Below are positions 35,670 through 44,200 of a stretch of DNA of 64,000 nucleotides, one piece after another. A program made the position numbers and the translations under genes. The stretch covers positions 1 to 64,000 of the forward strand of contig NZ_JADDXW010000014.1 of the NCBI RefSeq assembly GCF_017183135.1, in the 5' to 3' direction. The stretch's first letter is position 1. Each line of letters begins with the position of its first letter. Source of the stretch: Aurantimonas marina. Its GTDB lineage: Bacteria; Pseudomonadota; Alphaproteobacteria; Rhizobiales; Rhizobiaceae. A model generated the notes under the pieces. The model worked only from the letters and a program-made list of their open reading frames with translations. It did no database searches and had not been told where the DNA came from.

Positions 35670-36623
35670 CTACCGGGTCTCCACCGTCACATGGGCCAGC
35701 TCGTGGACCGGCCTGAGTCGTGATCGGATCTCCTCGCTATCCACTCCGCCGGTCACGCTGATGATCGCGGCGTGCGCTTCAGGCCCAACGCGCCAGACAT
35801 GCAGGTCCGTGATCCGGGCGTCGCCTTTCTCAACATGCTCGCGCACCTCGCGCTCCAGCTCAGGATCAGCAGCATCGAGGAGCACAGCGGCCGTGTCACG
35901 CATCAGCGTCCAAGACCAGCGCGCGATGACAACTGCCCCGACGATGCCCATTGCCGGGTCGAGCCACACCCAATTGAGATAACGCCCGGCGAGCAACGCG
36001 CCGATCGCGAGCACCGAGGTCAACGCATCCGCGAGGACGTGGATGTAAGCCGAACGCAGATTGTTGTCTCGGCTTAGATGCGTCAGGGTTTGACCGTCAC
36101 GGTGATCATGATGGTCGTGGGCGTGATGGTCATCATGGCTGTGACGATGTCCATGATGATGGCTCCCGCCCGAGAGCAGCAGCGCGCTCACCACGTTTAC
36201 GGCCAAGCCGATCACCGCGACGAGCGTTGCCTGACCGAAGGCCACCGTTTGCGGGTTCAATAGCCGGACGACAGACTCGAAAGCGATGCCGACCGCAACG
36301 ACCCCCAGGATGAGCGCGGACGCGAAGCCGGCCAGGTCGCCAACCTTGCCGGTGCCAAATGTGAAGCGGGAACTTGTCGCGTGGCGCCTGGCGAAGGCAT
36401 AAGCGCCTGCCGCGACCGCGAGCGCGCCCGCATGTGTCGCCATATGGAATCCGTCGGCGAGCAGGGCCATCGAGCCGTAGACGGTGCCGGCGATGATTTC
36501 ACCGACCATCATCACCGCAGTCAGGCCGACGACCCACAATGTTCGACGAGCATTCTCATCGTGCGCTTTGCCCAGAAACACATGGGAATGGGAAAGGGCG
36601 TCGATCTCTGAAATTGTCGCCAT
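35670..36623 (-). CDS. dmeF: CDF-family Co(II)/Ni(II) efflux transporter DmeF
   Basis: A 317-residue cation diffusion facilitator with six predicted membrane helices. The first metal-site motif is LLADGFHMATHAGAL (H and D in helix II) and the second HVLADALTSV (helix V). Between helices IV and V is a His/Asp-rich cytoplasmic loop (SHHHGHRHSHDDHHAHDHHD), as in DmeF. The C-terminal domain (ITDLHVWRVGPEAHAAIISV) is the usual dimerising ferredoxin-like fold. It expels cobalt and nickel from the cytoplasm in exchange for protons. The RcnR/DmeR-type repressor gene is directly upstream, which supports the Co/Ni assignment. Confidence 0.87.
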   Translation of the reverse strand: MATISEIDALSHSHVFLGKAHDENARRTLWVVGLTAVMMVGEIIAGTVYGSMALLADGFHMATHAGALAVAAGAYAFARRHATSSRFTFGTGKVGDLAGFASALILGVVAVGIAFESVVRLLNPQTVAFGQATLVAVIGLAVNVVSALLLSGGSHHHGHRHSHDDHHAHDHHDHRDGQTLTHLSRDNNLRSAYIHVLADALTSVLAIGALLAGRYLNWVWLDPAMGIVGAVVIARWSWTLMRDTAAVLLDAADPELEREVREHVEKGDARITDLHVWRVGPEAHAAIISVTGGVDSEEIRSRLRPVHELAHVTVETR

Positions 36624-36634
36624 GACTGACCTCT

Positions 36635-36910
36635 TTACTTCGCGTAGCGCCGGATGACAGCGATCAGTTCGTCGGTTCCGGCAGCGCGGGCTGCGTCATC
36701 GAGATCCGGGCGAGCGACGTGCTCGCGCAAATGGTCCTCGATCAGCTCGTCCATCAGTCCGTTGATCGCGCCGCGAGCCGCAGCGACTTGCTGTAGAACG
36801 GCTGAGCACCCGGCATCCGTATCCAGCGCGCGCTCGACGGCCGCCATCTGCCCGGCGATCCGGCGGATGCGGGCGATGAGTTGATCCTTGTTGGATGATG
36901 TGTGGGCCAT
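36635..36910 (-). CDS. dmeR: RcnR/DmeR-type metal-responsive repressor (CsoR family)
   Basis: A 91-residue all-helical protein starting at ATG 36910. It has the RcnR-like pattern: an N-terminal His (MAHTSS), QLIARIRRIAGQ, a central Cys in CSAVLQQVAAARGAINGLM, and a following His (DHLREH). In RcnR the N-terminal His, Cys35, His60 and His64 bind Ni or Co and release DNA. The SD sequence GGGGAG is embedded in the palindromic operator at 36915-36929. It heads the dmeR-dmeF-ykvA transcript. Confidence 0.85.
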   Translation of the reverse strand: MAHTSSNKDQLIARIRRIAGQMAAVERALDTDAGCSAVLQQVAAARGAINGLMDELIEDHLREHVARPDLDDAARAAGTDELIAVIRRYAK

Positions 36911-36914
36911 AGGG

Positions 36915-36929
36915 TACTCCCCTATAGTA
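36915..36929 (-). promoter_or_regulatory. RcnR/DmeR-type operator overlapping the ribosome site
   Basis: Read on the minus strand the site is TACT-ATAGGGG-AGTA, matching the TACT-G-tract-AGTA form recognised by RcnR-type repressors. GGGGAG inside it is also the Shine-Dalgarno sequence of dmeR, 6 bases from the ATG. Confidence 0.65.
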
Positions 36930-37039
36930 TAATACATCGGCTTGCTAGACCTCGGTCACGATGCGGCGTCATCGGCAAGCACCGGGATTGCCGGTGACGT
37001 GGGTTCTGGGTCAACGGGCAGTTTGCCTTTTTCAGGGTT

Positions 37040-37097
37040 GGGGAAAGCCTTCCCCTGCGGCCGAGCCAAGGTCTCGGCCGACCCCTTCTGCGGGGCC
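37040..37097 (+). repeat. Three-hairpin module, copy B, upstream of ardC
   Basis: Stem-loops GGGGAA-AGCC-TTCCCC (37040-37055), CGGCCGAG-CCAAGGT-CTCGGCCG (8 perfect pairs, 37058-37080 with a 7-base loop) and CCCC-TTCTGC-GGGG (37082-37095). Same architecture as 35175-35238, with changed stem bases. It lies in the 343-base gap between dmeR and ardC. Confidence 0.6.
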
Positions 37098-37172
37098 TGC
37101 CGCCCCGCAACGCCCCGCCGATCCCCGCACGGCCGCCACCGGCTTCGCGCGTTCGTGCCCTTCGGCGCATCG

Positions 37173-37253
37173 AGAGTGAGAGTGCGGACGGGTTTGCCGT
37201 GACGGGTTGAGGATCGGGAGAGTGGCTCCCGGCGCCCGTCGCGGAGAACCGCG
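37173..37253 (+). promoter_or_regulatory. Structured leader L1 upstream of ardC
   Basis: This ~80-base leader is nearly the same as the one before the parB-like gene. It contains the hairpin CGGGAG-AGTGG-CTCCCG (37215-37231), the shared block GGCGCCCGTCGCGGAGA carrying the ribosome site, and CGCGG-AGAA-CCGCG, which could hide that site. The gene set and location fit the description of the radC RNA motif, from memory. Confidence 0.55.
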
Positions 37254-38216
37254 ATGTCCAGACAGTCCACCCATCCCCGTTCCGGCGCCGACCGGACGAA
37301 CCTCTATGACGACATCACTGGCAAGATCATCGCCGAGCTGGAGACTGGCCGGATTCCCTGGGTCCAGCCCTGGGACACCGCGGCGGCGAAAGCACCGCTG
37401 GCCATGCCGCAGAACGCATCGACCCGCCGGCGCTATTCCGGGATCAATGTCCTGATCCTCTGGGGCGCGGTCATCGAACACGGCCTTGCCGGCCAGAGCT
37501 GGCTCACCTTCCGCCAAGCCCTGTCGCTCGGCGGCAATGTCTGCAAGGGCGAGCGCGGGACGACCGTCGTCTATGCCGATCGCTTCATCCCCGACGACGA
37601 GAAGAAGCGGGCCCGCGAGAACGGCGACGAAGCGCAGGCGATCCCGTTCCTCAAGCGCTTCACCGTCTTCAACACCGACCAGTGCGAGAATCTCCCGGAA
37701 GATATCGCCGCGGTCGCGCCTCCGCCGCCACCCGGCATGATCGAACCCCAGGCCGAGGCGTTGATCGCCGCGACCGGGGCAGATTTCCGTATCGGCGGCG
37801 GCCGCGCCTATTACGTCCCGGCGCTCGACTATGTGCAGGTGCCGCCCCCGGCCGCCTATTTTGAGCCGATCAACTGGCACCGCACTGCCTTCCACGAGCT
37901 GGGCCATTGGACAGGCCATCCCTCCCGTCTCAGCCGTGATCACTCCGGCTCCTTCGGCTCGAAATCCTATGCGCGTGAGGAGCTGGTAGCGGAGATGGCG
38001 GGCGCCTTTGTCTGCGCCTCCCTCGGCATCGTGCCGATCGTGCGCCACGCCGACTATATCGGCTCGTGGCTGGAGGTGCTGCGCGAGGACAACCGCGCGA
38101 TCGTTCGGGCTGCCAGCCAGGCCAGCAAGGCGGCCGATTTCATCCTCGGCTTCCAGCCGGGTATCGGCGAGCATGCGACGGCGGCATCGGCGGATGACCA
38201 ACAGGAAGCGGCGTGA
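37254..38216 (+). CDS. ardC: ArdC-type antirestriction protein (ssDNA-binding, zincin)
   Basis: A 320-residue protein. Residues ~15-140 form the ArdC N-terminal ssDNA-binding domain (NLYDDITGKIIAELETGRIP, then GINVLILW and GGNVCKGERGTTVVY). The C-terminal half is a zinc metalloprotease-like domain with FHELGHWTGH (HExxH near residue 215) and YAREELVAEM. ArdC proteins protect incoming single-stranded element DNA against host nucleases and restriction during conjugation. It is the first backbone gene after the cargo and has a structured leader. It probably forms a regulon with the parB-like and strawberry-notch genes that share this leader. Confidence 0.88.
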   Translation: MSRQSTHPRSGADRTNLYDDITGKIIAELETGRIPWVQPWDTAAAKAPLAMPQNASTRRRYSGINVLILWGAVIEHGLAGQSWLTFRQALSLGGNVCKGERGTTVVYADRFIPDDEKKRARENGDEAQAIPFLKRFTVFNTDQCENLPEDIAAVAPPPPPGMIEPQAEALIAATGADFRIGGGRAYYVPALDYVQVPPPAAYFEPINWHRTAFHELGHWTGHPSRLSRDHSGSFGSKSYAREELVAEMAGAFVCASLGIVPIVRHADYIGSWLEVLREDNRAIVRAASQASKAADFILGFQPGIGEHATAASADDQQEAA

Positions 38217-38238
38217 CAGGCCACGCCGAAACGTGGAG

Positions 38239-38361
38239 CCGGGAATACGTTTCCCCGGCTTCCCGGTTCTGTGGCCGGAAGAGTGAGAGGAGTGCCGGGT
38301 TTTTCGTGACGGGTTTTAGGTCGAGAGAGAGGCTCTCGGCGCCCGTCGCGGAGACTACCCG
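38239..38361 (+). promoter_or_regulatory. Structured leader L2 upstream of the parB-like gene
   Basis: It opens with a hairpin built on GGGAA-TACG-TTTCCC (38239-38258). From AGAGTGAGAG (38280) onward it aligns with the ardC leader to the start codon. The central stem is CGAGAG-AGAGG-CTCTCG (38322-38338), the same position and size as in L1 but with a G-C to A-T pair exchange, i.e. a compensatory change. Confidence 0.55.
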
Positions 38362-40494
38362 ATGGCTACTGCAGTTCAGAAGATCACCCTCAGCGCCTCG
38401 CGCGACATTCCCTTCAACAAGCTGGTGCTCAGCCAGTCCAACGTCCGGCGCGTGAAGGCCGGCGTCTCGATCGAGGACCTGTCCGAGGACATCGCCCGGC
38501 GCGGCTTGCTTCAGGGCCTCAACGTCCGACCGATACTCGATGCCGATGGCGTCGAGACCGGCATGTTCGAGGTTCCGGCCGGCGGGCGCCGCTATCGCGC
38601 GCTCGAACGCCTCGTCAAGCAAAAGCGCCTCGCCAAGACCGCGCCGGTGCCGTGCCTCCCGAAAGCCGCCGACGCCGCCACCACGGCCGAGGAGGACTCG
38701 CTGGCCGAGAACATCCAGCGCGTAGCGTTGCATCCGCTCGACCAGTTCCGCGCCTTTCAGGCGATGCGCGAGAAGGGCCAGCCCGAGGAGGACATCGCCG
38801 CGGCCTTCTTTGTCCCAGTCAATGTCGTGAAGCAGCGCCTGCGCCTCGCCGCCGTGGCTCCCAGCCTCCTCGACCTCTACGCCGAGGACGGCATGACGCT
38901 GGAGCAGCTCATGGCCTTCACAGTCACGCACGACCACGCCCGTCAGGCGCAGGTCTGGGAGGTGATCCAGCGCTCCTACAGCAAGGAGGCCTATCAAATC
39001 CGCCGCATGCTGACGGAGACGACGGTCCACGCCGCCGACAAGCGCGCGCAGTTCGTCGGCCTGGACGCCTACGCCGAGGCTGGCGGCGTCATAATGCGCG
39101 ACCTGTTCCAGAACGACGATGGCGGCTGGCTGGAGGATGTCGCACTCCTTGACCGCCTGGTCGCCGACAAGCTTAAGGCGGAGGCCGAAGCCGTCGCCGC
39201 CGAGGGGTGGAAGTGGATTTCGGTCGCCGTCGAGACGCCCTACGGCTACGACCACGGCCTGCGCGAGCTCCCCGGCGCGAGCGCCGATCTCAGCGCCGAG
39301 GAACAGGCAACGATCGAAGCGCTGAACGCCGAATACGCCAAGCTCGAAGCCGAGTATGAAGGCGCCGACGAGCTGCCGGACGAAGTGGATGAACGGCTTG
39401 GCGAGATCGAGACGGCGCTGGCCGCCTTCGACGACCGCCCTGTCATCTACGACCCCAGCGACATCGTCCGTGCCGGCGTGTTCGTCAGCATCGACGGCGA
39501 CGGCAAGCTGTCGGTCGATCGCGGCTACGTTCGCCCCGAGGACGAGGCGCCGGTCACGGTGGATGGCGAAGGCGATACCGACGCCGAGGGCATCGCGCCC
39601 GCCGCATCCGATCCTTCGGCGCCCGTCGTCCAGGGTGCGGTCATCACGATCGGCGGCCAGGCCGAACCGGAGGAGGACGAGGACGACGCCATCAAGCCGC
39701 TGCCCGAGCGTCTGCTCATCGAGCTGACCGCGCATCGGACGTTGGCCTTGCGCGACGCCCTCGCCAACAATCCGCACGTCACCCTGACGGCGCTGCTGCA
39801 CAAGTTGGTGCTCGACACCTTCCAGCGGACCGCGTCGTCTGGCGGATGCCTGGAGGCCTCGGTTCGGCACGTCTTCTTCTCCGTTCAGGCGCCCGACCTG
39901 AAGGACAGCCCGTCGGCCAAGGCCATCGCCGCGCGGCAGGACGACTGGAAGACGGACCTGCCGACCGGCGAGGACGAGCTGTGGGACTGGCTGGTCGCCC
40001 TCGATGACGCCAGCCGTTCCGCGTTGCTCGCGCATTGCGTCTCCTCCGGCGTCAACGCCCTCTATGAGAAGGTCGACCGCTACGGCGGCGCCGGCCTGTC
40101 GCAGCACGGCCTCGAACGCCGCCTTAAGCACGCCGATCGCCTGGCCCGCGCCGTTGGTCTCGACATGGTGGACGCTGGTTGGCGGCCCACCGTCGACAAC
40201 TATCTCGGCCGCGTCACCAAGCCCCGCATCCTCGAGGCGGTGCGCGAAGCAAAGGGCGAGCAATCGGCGCAGCTCATCGACCACCTCAAGAAGGGCGACA
40301 TGGCCCGGGAAGCCGAACGGCTGCTCGACGGCTCCAACTGGTTGCCCGAGCCGCTGCGCCTGATCGACGCTGACGCCGGCGCCGATATGCCGGCCGGCGA
40401 GATCGAGGCTCTACCCAACTTCCTCGCCGCCAAGGACGAAGAGCCTGCCGTCGAAGTCGAGGCGGATCAGTCGCACATGATCGCGGCCGAATAG
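38362..40494 (+). CDS. Large ParB/RepB/Spo0J-like nuclease-fold protein
   Basis: A 710-residue protein. Residues ~15-130 are a ParB N-terminal (ParBc) domain (IPFNKLVLSQSNVRR, then GLLQGLNVRP, PAGGRRYRALE and EEDSLAENIQR), followed by a helix-turn-helix region (VNVVKQRLRLAAVAP). The remaining ~450 residues are an element-specific extension with acidic stretches (EAEYEGADELPDEVDERLGE). Proteins of this size are a fixed part of alphaproteobacterial conjugative elements and plasmids. They may bind DNA or CTP, or act as a nuclease; the separate ParA/RHH cluster at 53.8-54.7 kb argues against this one being the partition partner. Confidence 0.83.
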   Translation: MATAVQKITLSASRDIPFNKLVLSQSNVRRVKAGVSIEDLSEDIARRGLLQGLNVRPILDADGVETGMFEVPAGGRRYRALERLVKQKRLAKTAPVPCLPKAADAATTAEEDSLAENIQRVALHPLDQFRAFQAMREKGQPEEDIAAAFFVPVNVVKQRLRLAAVAPSLLDLYAEDGMTLEQLMAFTVTHDHARQAQVWEVIQRSYSKEAYQIRRMLTETTVHAADKRAQFVGLDAYAEAGGVIMRDLFQNDDGGWLEDVALLDRLVADKLKAEAEAVAAEGWKWISVAVETPYGYDHGLRELPGASADLSAEEQATIEALNAEYAKLEAEYEGADELPDEVDERLGEIETALAAFDDRPVIYDPSDIVRAGVFVSIDGDGKLSVDRGYVRPEDEAPVTVDGEGDTDAEGIAPAASDPSAPVVQGAVITIGGQAEPEEDEDDAIKPLPERLLIELTAHRTLALRDALANNPHVTLTALLHKLVLDTFQRTASSGGCLEASVRHVFFSVQAPDLKDSPSAKAIAARQDDWKTDLPTGEDELWDWLVALDDASRSALLAHCVSSGVNALYEKVDRYGGAGLSQHGLERRLKHADRLARAVGLDMVDAGWRPTVDNYLGRVTKPRILEAVREAKGEQSAQLIDHLKKGDMAREAERLLDGSNWLPEPLRLIDADAGADMPAGEIEALPNFLAAKDEEPAVEVEADQSHMIAAE

Positions 40495-40612
40495 TCCACC
40501 GCCAGCGAGGGCGGCCCCGGTCGCCCTCCATTCCTCCATCTCGATCCAACCGAAAGCCCGGCACCCTGCGCGACAGGGCCGCCGGGCTTTCGCCGTTTCA
40601 GGAGCTTTTCCA

Positions 40613-41023
40613 ATGGCTGACTTCTTCACTCATTTCTGGTGTCTGCTGGATGTCGGTACGCCCGACAACGCCGCCCGCGCGCTCGACCTCTATCGCGTCT
40701 TTGCCGAGGAAGCCGCTCGCGAAGACCCGCCGTCGGAGGACTTTCGACTGTCGATCCACCCCGACCACGGCGGCTCGAAACTGTGGATGTACGATGAGAC
40801 GACAGGAGATCCGCAGCAGGTGATCGACTTTGCGTTTCGCTGCGCCGTCGCCTTTGGTCTCAAGGGCCGCTGGGGTTTCCGTTGGGCCAACACCTGCTCG
40901 CGGCCACGTCTCAACGCCTTCGGCGGCGGCGCCCACATCCTCGATCTCGGTGACCGCTCGACCGTCGCGTGGATCGCCACCCATGGTTGGCTCGCCGACA
41001 CACTTTCCGGGGGCCGGCGATGA
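40613..41023 (+). CDS. Hypothetical 136-residue backbone protein
   Basis: No recognised domain. It is soluble, with several Trp and His (HFWCLLDVGTPDNAARALDL, DFRLSIHPDHGGSKLWMYDE). Such proteins sit between the ParB-like and strawberry-notch genes in related elements as I recall them. The start ATG 40613 has GGAGC upstream; the stop overlaps the following small ORF (ATGA), so both are real and coupled. The 118 bases before it contain a GC-rich hairpin-prone stretch. Confidence 0.7.
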   Translation: MADFFTHFWCLLDVGTPDNAARALDLYRVFAEEAAREDPPSEDFRLSIHPDHGGSKLWMYDETTGDPQQVIDFAFRCAVAFGLKGRWGFRWANTCSRPRLNAFGGGAHILDLGDRSTVAWIATHGWLADTLSGGRR

Positions 41024-41154
41024 GCATCCCCGACCACGCCCGCACGAACTTCGTGACACTGCTGCGCGCCGCTGAAGGCGGCAATCTCGCCCTGATGGAA
41101 TGCCAGCCGCGACGAGCGGATCACGTGGTGGCGCGGCTCAGGGCCGCGGCCTGA
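41020..41154 (+). CDS. Small protein with DUF6117-like N-terminus, apparently truncated
   Basis: 44 residues, starting MSIPDHARTNFVTLLRAAEG, with ATG overlapping the previous stop. The start resembles small backbone proteins (DUF6117, from memory) that continue for about 30 more residues after LMEC; here the tail after LMEC is a different Arg-rich sequence ending at 41154. That suggests a deletion or frameshift that removed the C-terminal half. Function unknown. Confidence 0.5.
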   Translation: MSIPDHARTNFVTLLRAAEGGNLALMECQPRRADHVVARLRAAA

Positions 41155-41249
41155 GAGGAAGAGGGATGCCGGGACAGGTTTGAGCCGACGGGGTCGAGAG
41201 AGAGCGTCCCGCGGTTCGATCCGTCCCCGCTCTCCCAAGGCTCCACACC
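41153..41249 (+). promoter_or_regulatory. Leader L3 upstream of the strawberry-notch gene, diverged copy
   Basis: The first half (GAGAGG ... GCCGGG ... GGTTT ... CCGACGGGGTCGAGAGAG) aligns with L1 and L2. The second half differs, with GAGAGCG (about 41197) and CGCTCTC (about 41231) able to pair across ~25 bases. It ends at the ATG of the helicase gene. Confidence 0.45.
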
Positions 41250-44200
41250 ATGATGACTTCTTCCGCTGTCGCGTCCGCCATTCCGGCCGCACGCCTTCCT
41301 GCGGCGCTCGACGACACTGACCCCGCCGCTCGCATTCTTGCGGCCGCACGGCTCATGCTCCCCGATCTCGAGCAGGGCCGTCGCATCGACGCAGCCATGC
41401 TGCGTAAAGCGATGCAGACCGCTTTCGGCGCCTCCGACGCGGCCGGCGCCTGGGACTGGAAGACCGCTTACGACGCCTGCGAGGCGGCAACGGTCCTGTT
41501 CCTGCGCAAGTTTGGCCCGGCGATCCGCGCCAAAGCCGCGTCGCCCACCGCCATGCTGCCGATGCTCGGCAAGCTCGCGGGCCTTCTCCCCACCCACACC
41601 CGACGCTCCGAGGAGAGCCAGACGTTCCAGCAGTTCTCGACACCGATCGCATTGGGGCTCACGGCGAGCGTTGCCGCGGCTATCACACCGGCCGACCGCG
41701 TGCTGGAGCCTTCGGCCGGCAGCGGCCTGCTCGCCATTCTGGCCGAGCTTGCCGGTGGATCGCTTATCCTCAACGAGCTGGCGGAGACACGCGCCGGGCT
41801 GCTCGGCCACCTGTTCCCGGCCATCCCCGTGACCCGCTTCGATGCGGCGCAGATCGACGATCATCTCGATGCTGGTCTCGTTCCCAGCGTCGTGCTGATG
41901 AACCCGCCCTTCTCGGTCATGGCGAATGTCGACGGCCGGATGGCGGACGCCGCGCTTCGCCATCTCGCATCGGCCCTGTCCCGCCTCGCCGACGGTGGCC
42001 GCTTGGTCGCGATCACCGGGTCGAGCTTCTCACCCGATAACCCGACTTGGCGAGATGCGTTCGTGCGGCTGCAGGAACGCGGACGCGTCGTGTTCTCGGC
42101 CGCCATCGACGGGTCGGTATACGCCAAGCACGGGACGACCATCGACACCCGCCTGACCGTGGTCGACAAGGCTGCGGCCGATGATGCGACCATGTTTCCA
42201 ACATCGCCTGGCGTTGCGCCGGATGTCGCAACGCTGCTGGGCTGGATCGAAAGCCACGTTCCGGCTCGGCTTCCTGTCGCACCGTCCGTCGTCATCGCCT
42301 CGGTCGCACCTTCGGTCATGCCCCGAACGGTCCGCGCCTACGCCACGCACCCGTCGTTCGGCTCGGCGGCGATGGTTGAGCCAGAAGGCGTCGAATTCGC
42401 CTATGAGCCCGTGGACTGGAAGCCGGACGAAGGCGGCCGGATCACCGAGTCGCTGTATGAAGAATACGGATTGCAGGCGATCCGTATTCCCGGCTCTCAG
42501 GCCCATCCCACCAAACTTGTGCAGTCGGCGGCGATGGCCTCGGTCGCACCCCCGACCCCGAGCTATCGCCCACATTTGCCGCCCGCCGTTGTCAGCGACG
42601 GCCTGCTCTCCGACGCGCAGCTCGAAAGCGTGATCTATGCCGGCGAGGCCCACGACACCCTTCTCGCCGGATCATGGACGGTCGACGAGACCTTCGACCT
42701 CGTCTCGGCCGCGCGCGACGACGCTGACAACGCCGTCCGTTTCCGCCGAGGCTGGTTTCTCGGGGATGGCACGGGTGCCGGCAAGGGCCGCCAGATCGCA
42801 GGCGTCCTGCTCGACAACTGGCTGAAAGGCCGCCGTCGGGCCGTCTGGGTGTCGAAGTCCGACAAGCTGATCGAGGATGCTCAACGCGACTGGTCGGCGC
42901 TCGGCATGGAGCGCCTGCTGGTCACGCCGCTCTCGCGTTTTCGCCAGGGCACACCGATCCGGCTGGCGGAAGGCGTCCTATTCACCACCTACGCCACGCT
43001 GCGCTCCGACGCGCGCGACGAGAAGGTTTCGCGCGTCCGACAAATCGTCGACTGGTTGGGCTCCGACTTCGATGGGGTGATCATCTTCGACGAGAGCCAC
43101 GCCATGCAGAACGCCGCCGGTGGCCAAAGGGGCGATAAGCGCGAGCGCGGCGACCAGGCCGCTTCGCAGCAGGGCCGTGCGGGATTGCGCCTCCAGCACG
43201 CGCTGCCGAATGCGCGCATCGTTTATGTCTCGGCGACCGGTGCGACGACCGTGCACAACCTCGCCTACGCCCAGCGCCTCGGCCTCTGGGGCGGCGAGGA
43301 TTTCCCCTTTGCCACACGGGCAGAATTCGTCGAGGCGATCGAGGCCGGCGGCGTCGCGGCGATGGAGGTGCTCGCGCGCGATCTTCGGGCGCTCGGCCTC
43401 TACGCAGCTCGGTCACTTTCTTACGAGGGCGTTGAATACGAGTTGCTCGAGCACACGCTGACCGACGAACAGGTCCGCATCTATGACACCTATGCCGGGG
43501 CGTTCGGCATCATCCACAACAACCTCGATGCGGCGATGCAGGCGGCGAACATCACCGGCTCGACCGGGACCCTGAATGCTCAGGCCAAGTCCGCCGCGCG
43601 TTCGGCCTTCGAAAGCGCCAAGCAGCGCTTTTTCTCCCACCTGATTACCAGCATGAAGACACCGTCGTTGATCCGGTCGATCGAGCGCGATCTGGAAGAG
43701 GGCCACGCCGCCGTCATCCAGATCGTTTCCACCGGCGAGGCGCTGATGGAACGACGCCTGGCCGAGATCCCGACCGAAGATTGGGGCGACGTCCAGATCG
43801 ACATCACGCCGCGGGAGTATGTCCTCGACTATCTCGCCCATTCATTCCCGGTGCCGCTCTACGAGCCGTTCACCGATAGCGAGGGCAAGTTGTCATCGCG
43901 GCCGGTCTATTGCGACGGCCAACCGGTCGAGAGCCGCGAGGCTGTCGCCCGGCGTGACCGATTGATCGAGCGGCTGGCGTCGCTGACGCCGGTTCCCGGC
44001 GCGCTCGACCAGATTGTCCAGCGCTTCGGCACCGATCTGGTGGCCGAGGTGACGGGTCGCTCGCGGCGCATCATCCGCAAGACCGGCGCCGGCGGCGTCG
44101 ACCGCCTGATGGTAGAGACTCGTGCCGGCTCCGCCAATCTCGCCGAGACGCAGGCGTTCATGGATGATGCCAAGCGCATCCTCGTGTTTTCGGAGGCAGG

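Noticed and set aside
38362-40494. ParB partner of the ParA at 53806
   Set aside because: It is 13 kb away and much larger than partition ParB proteins; the RHH gene directly after parA is the better partner.
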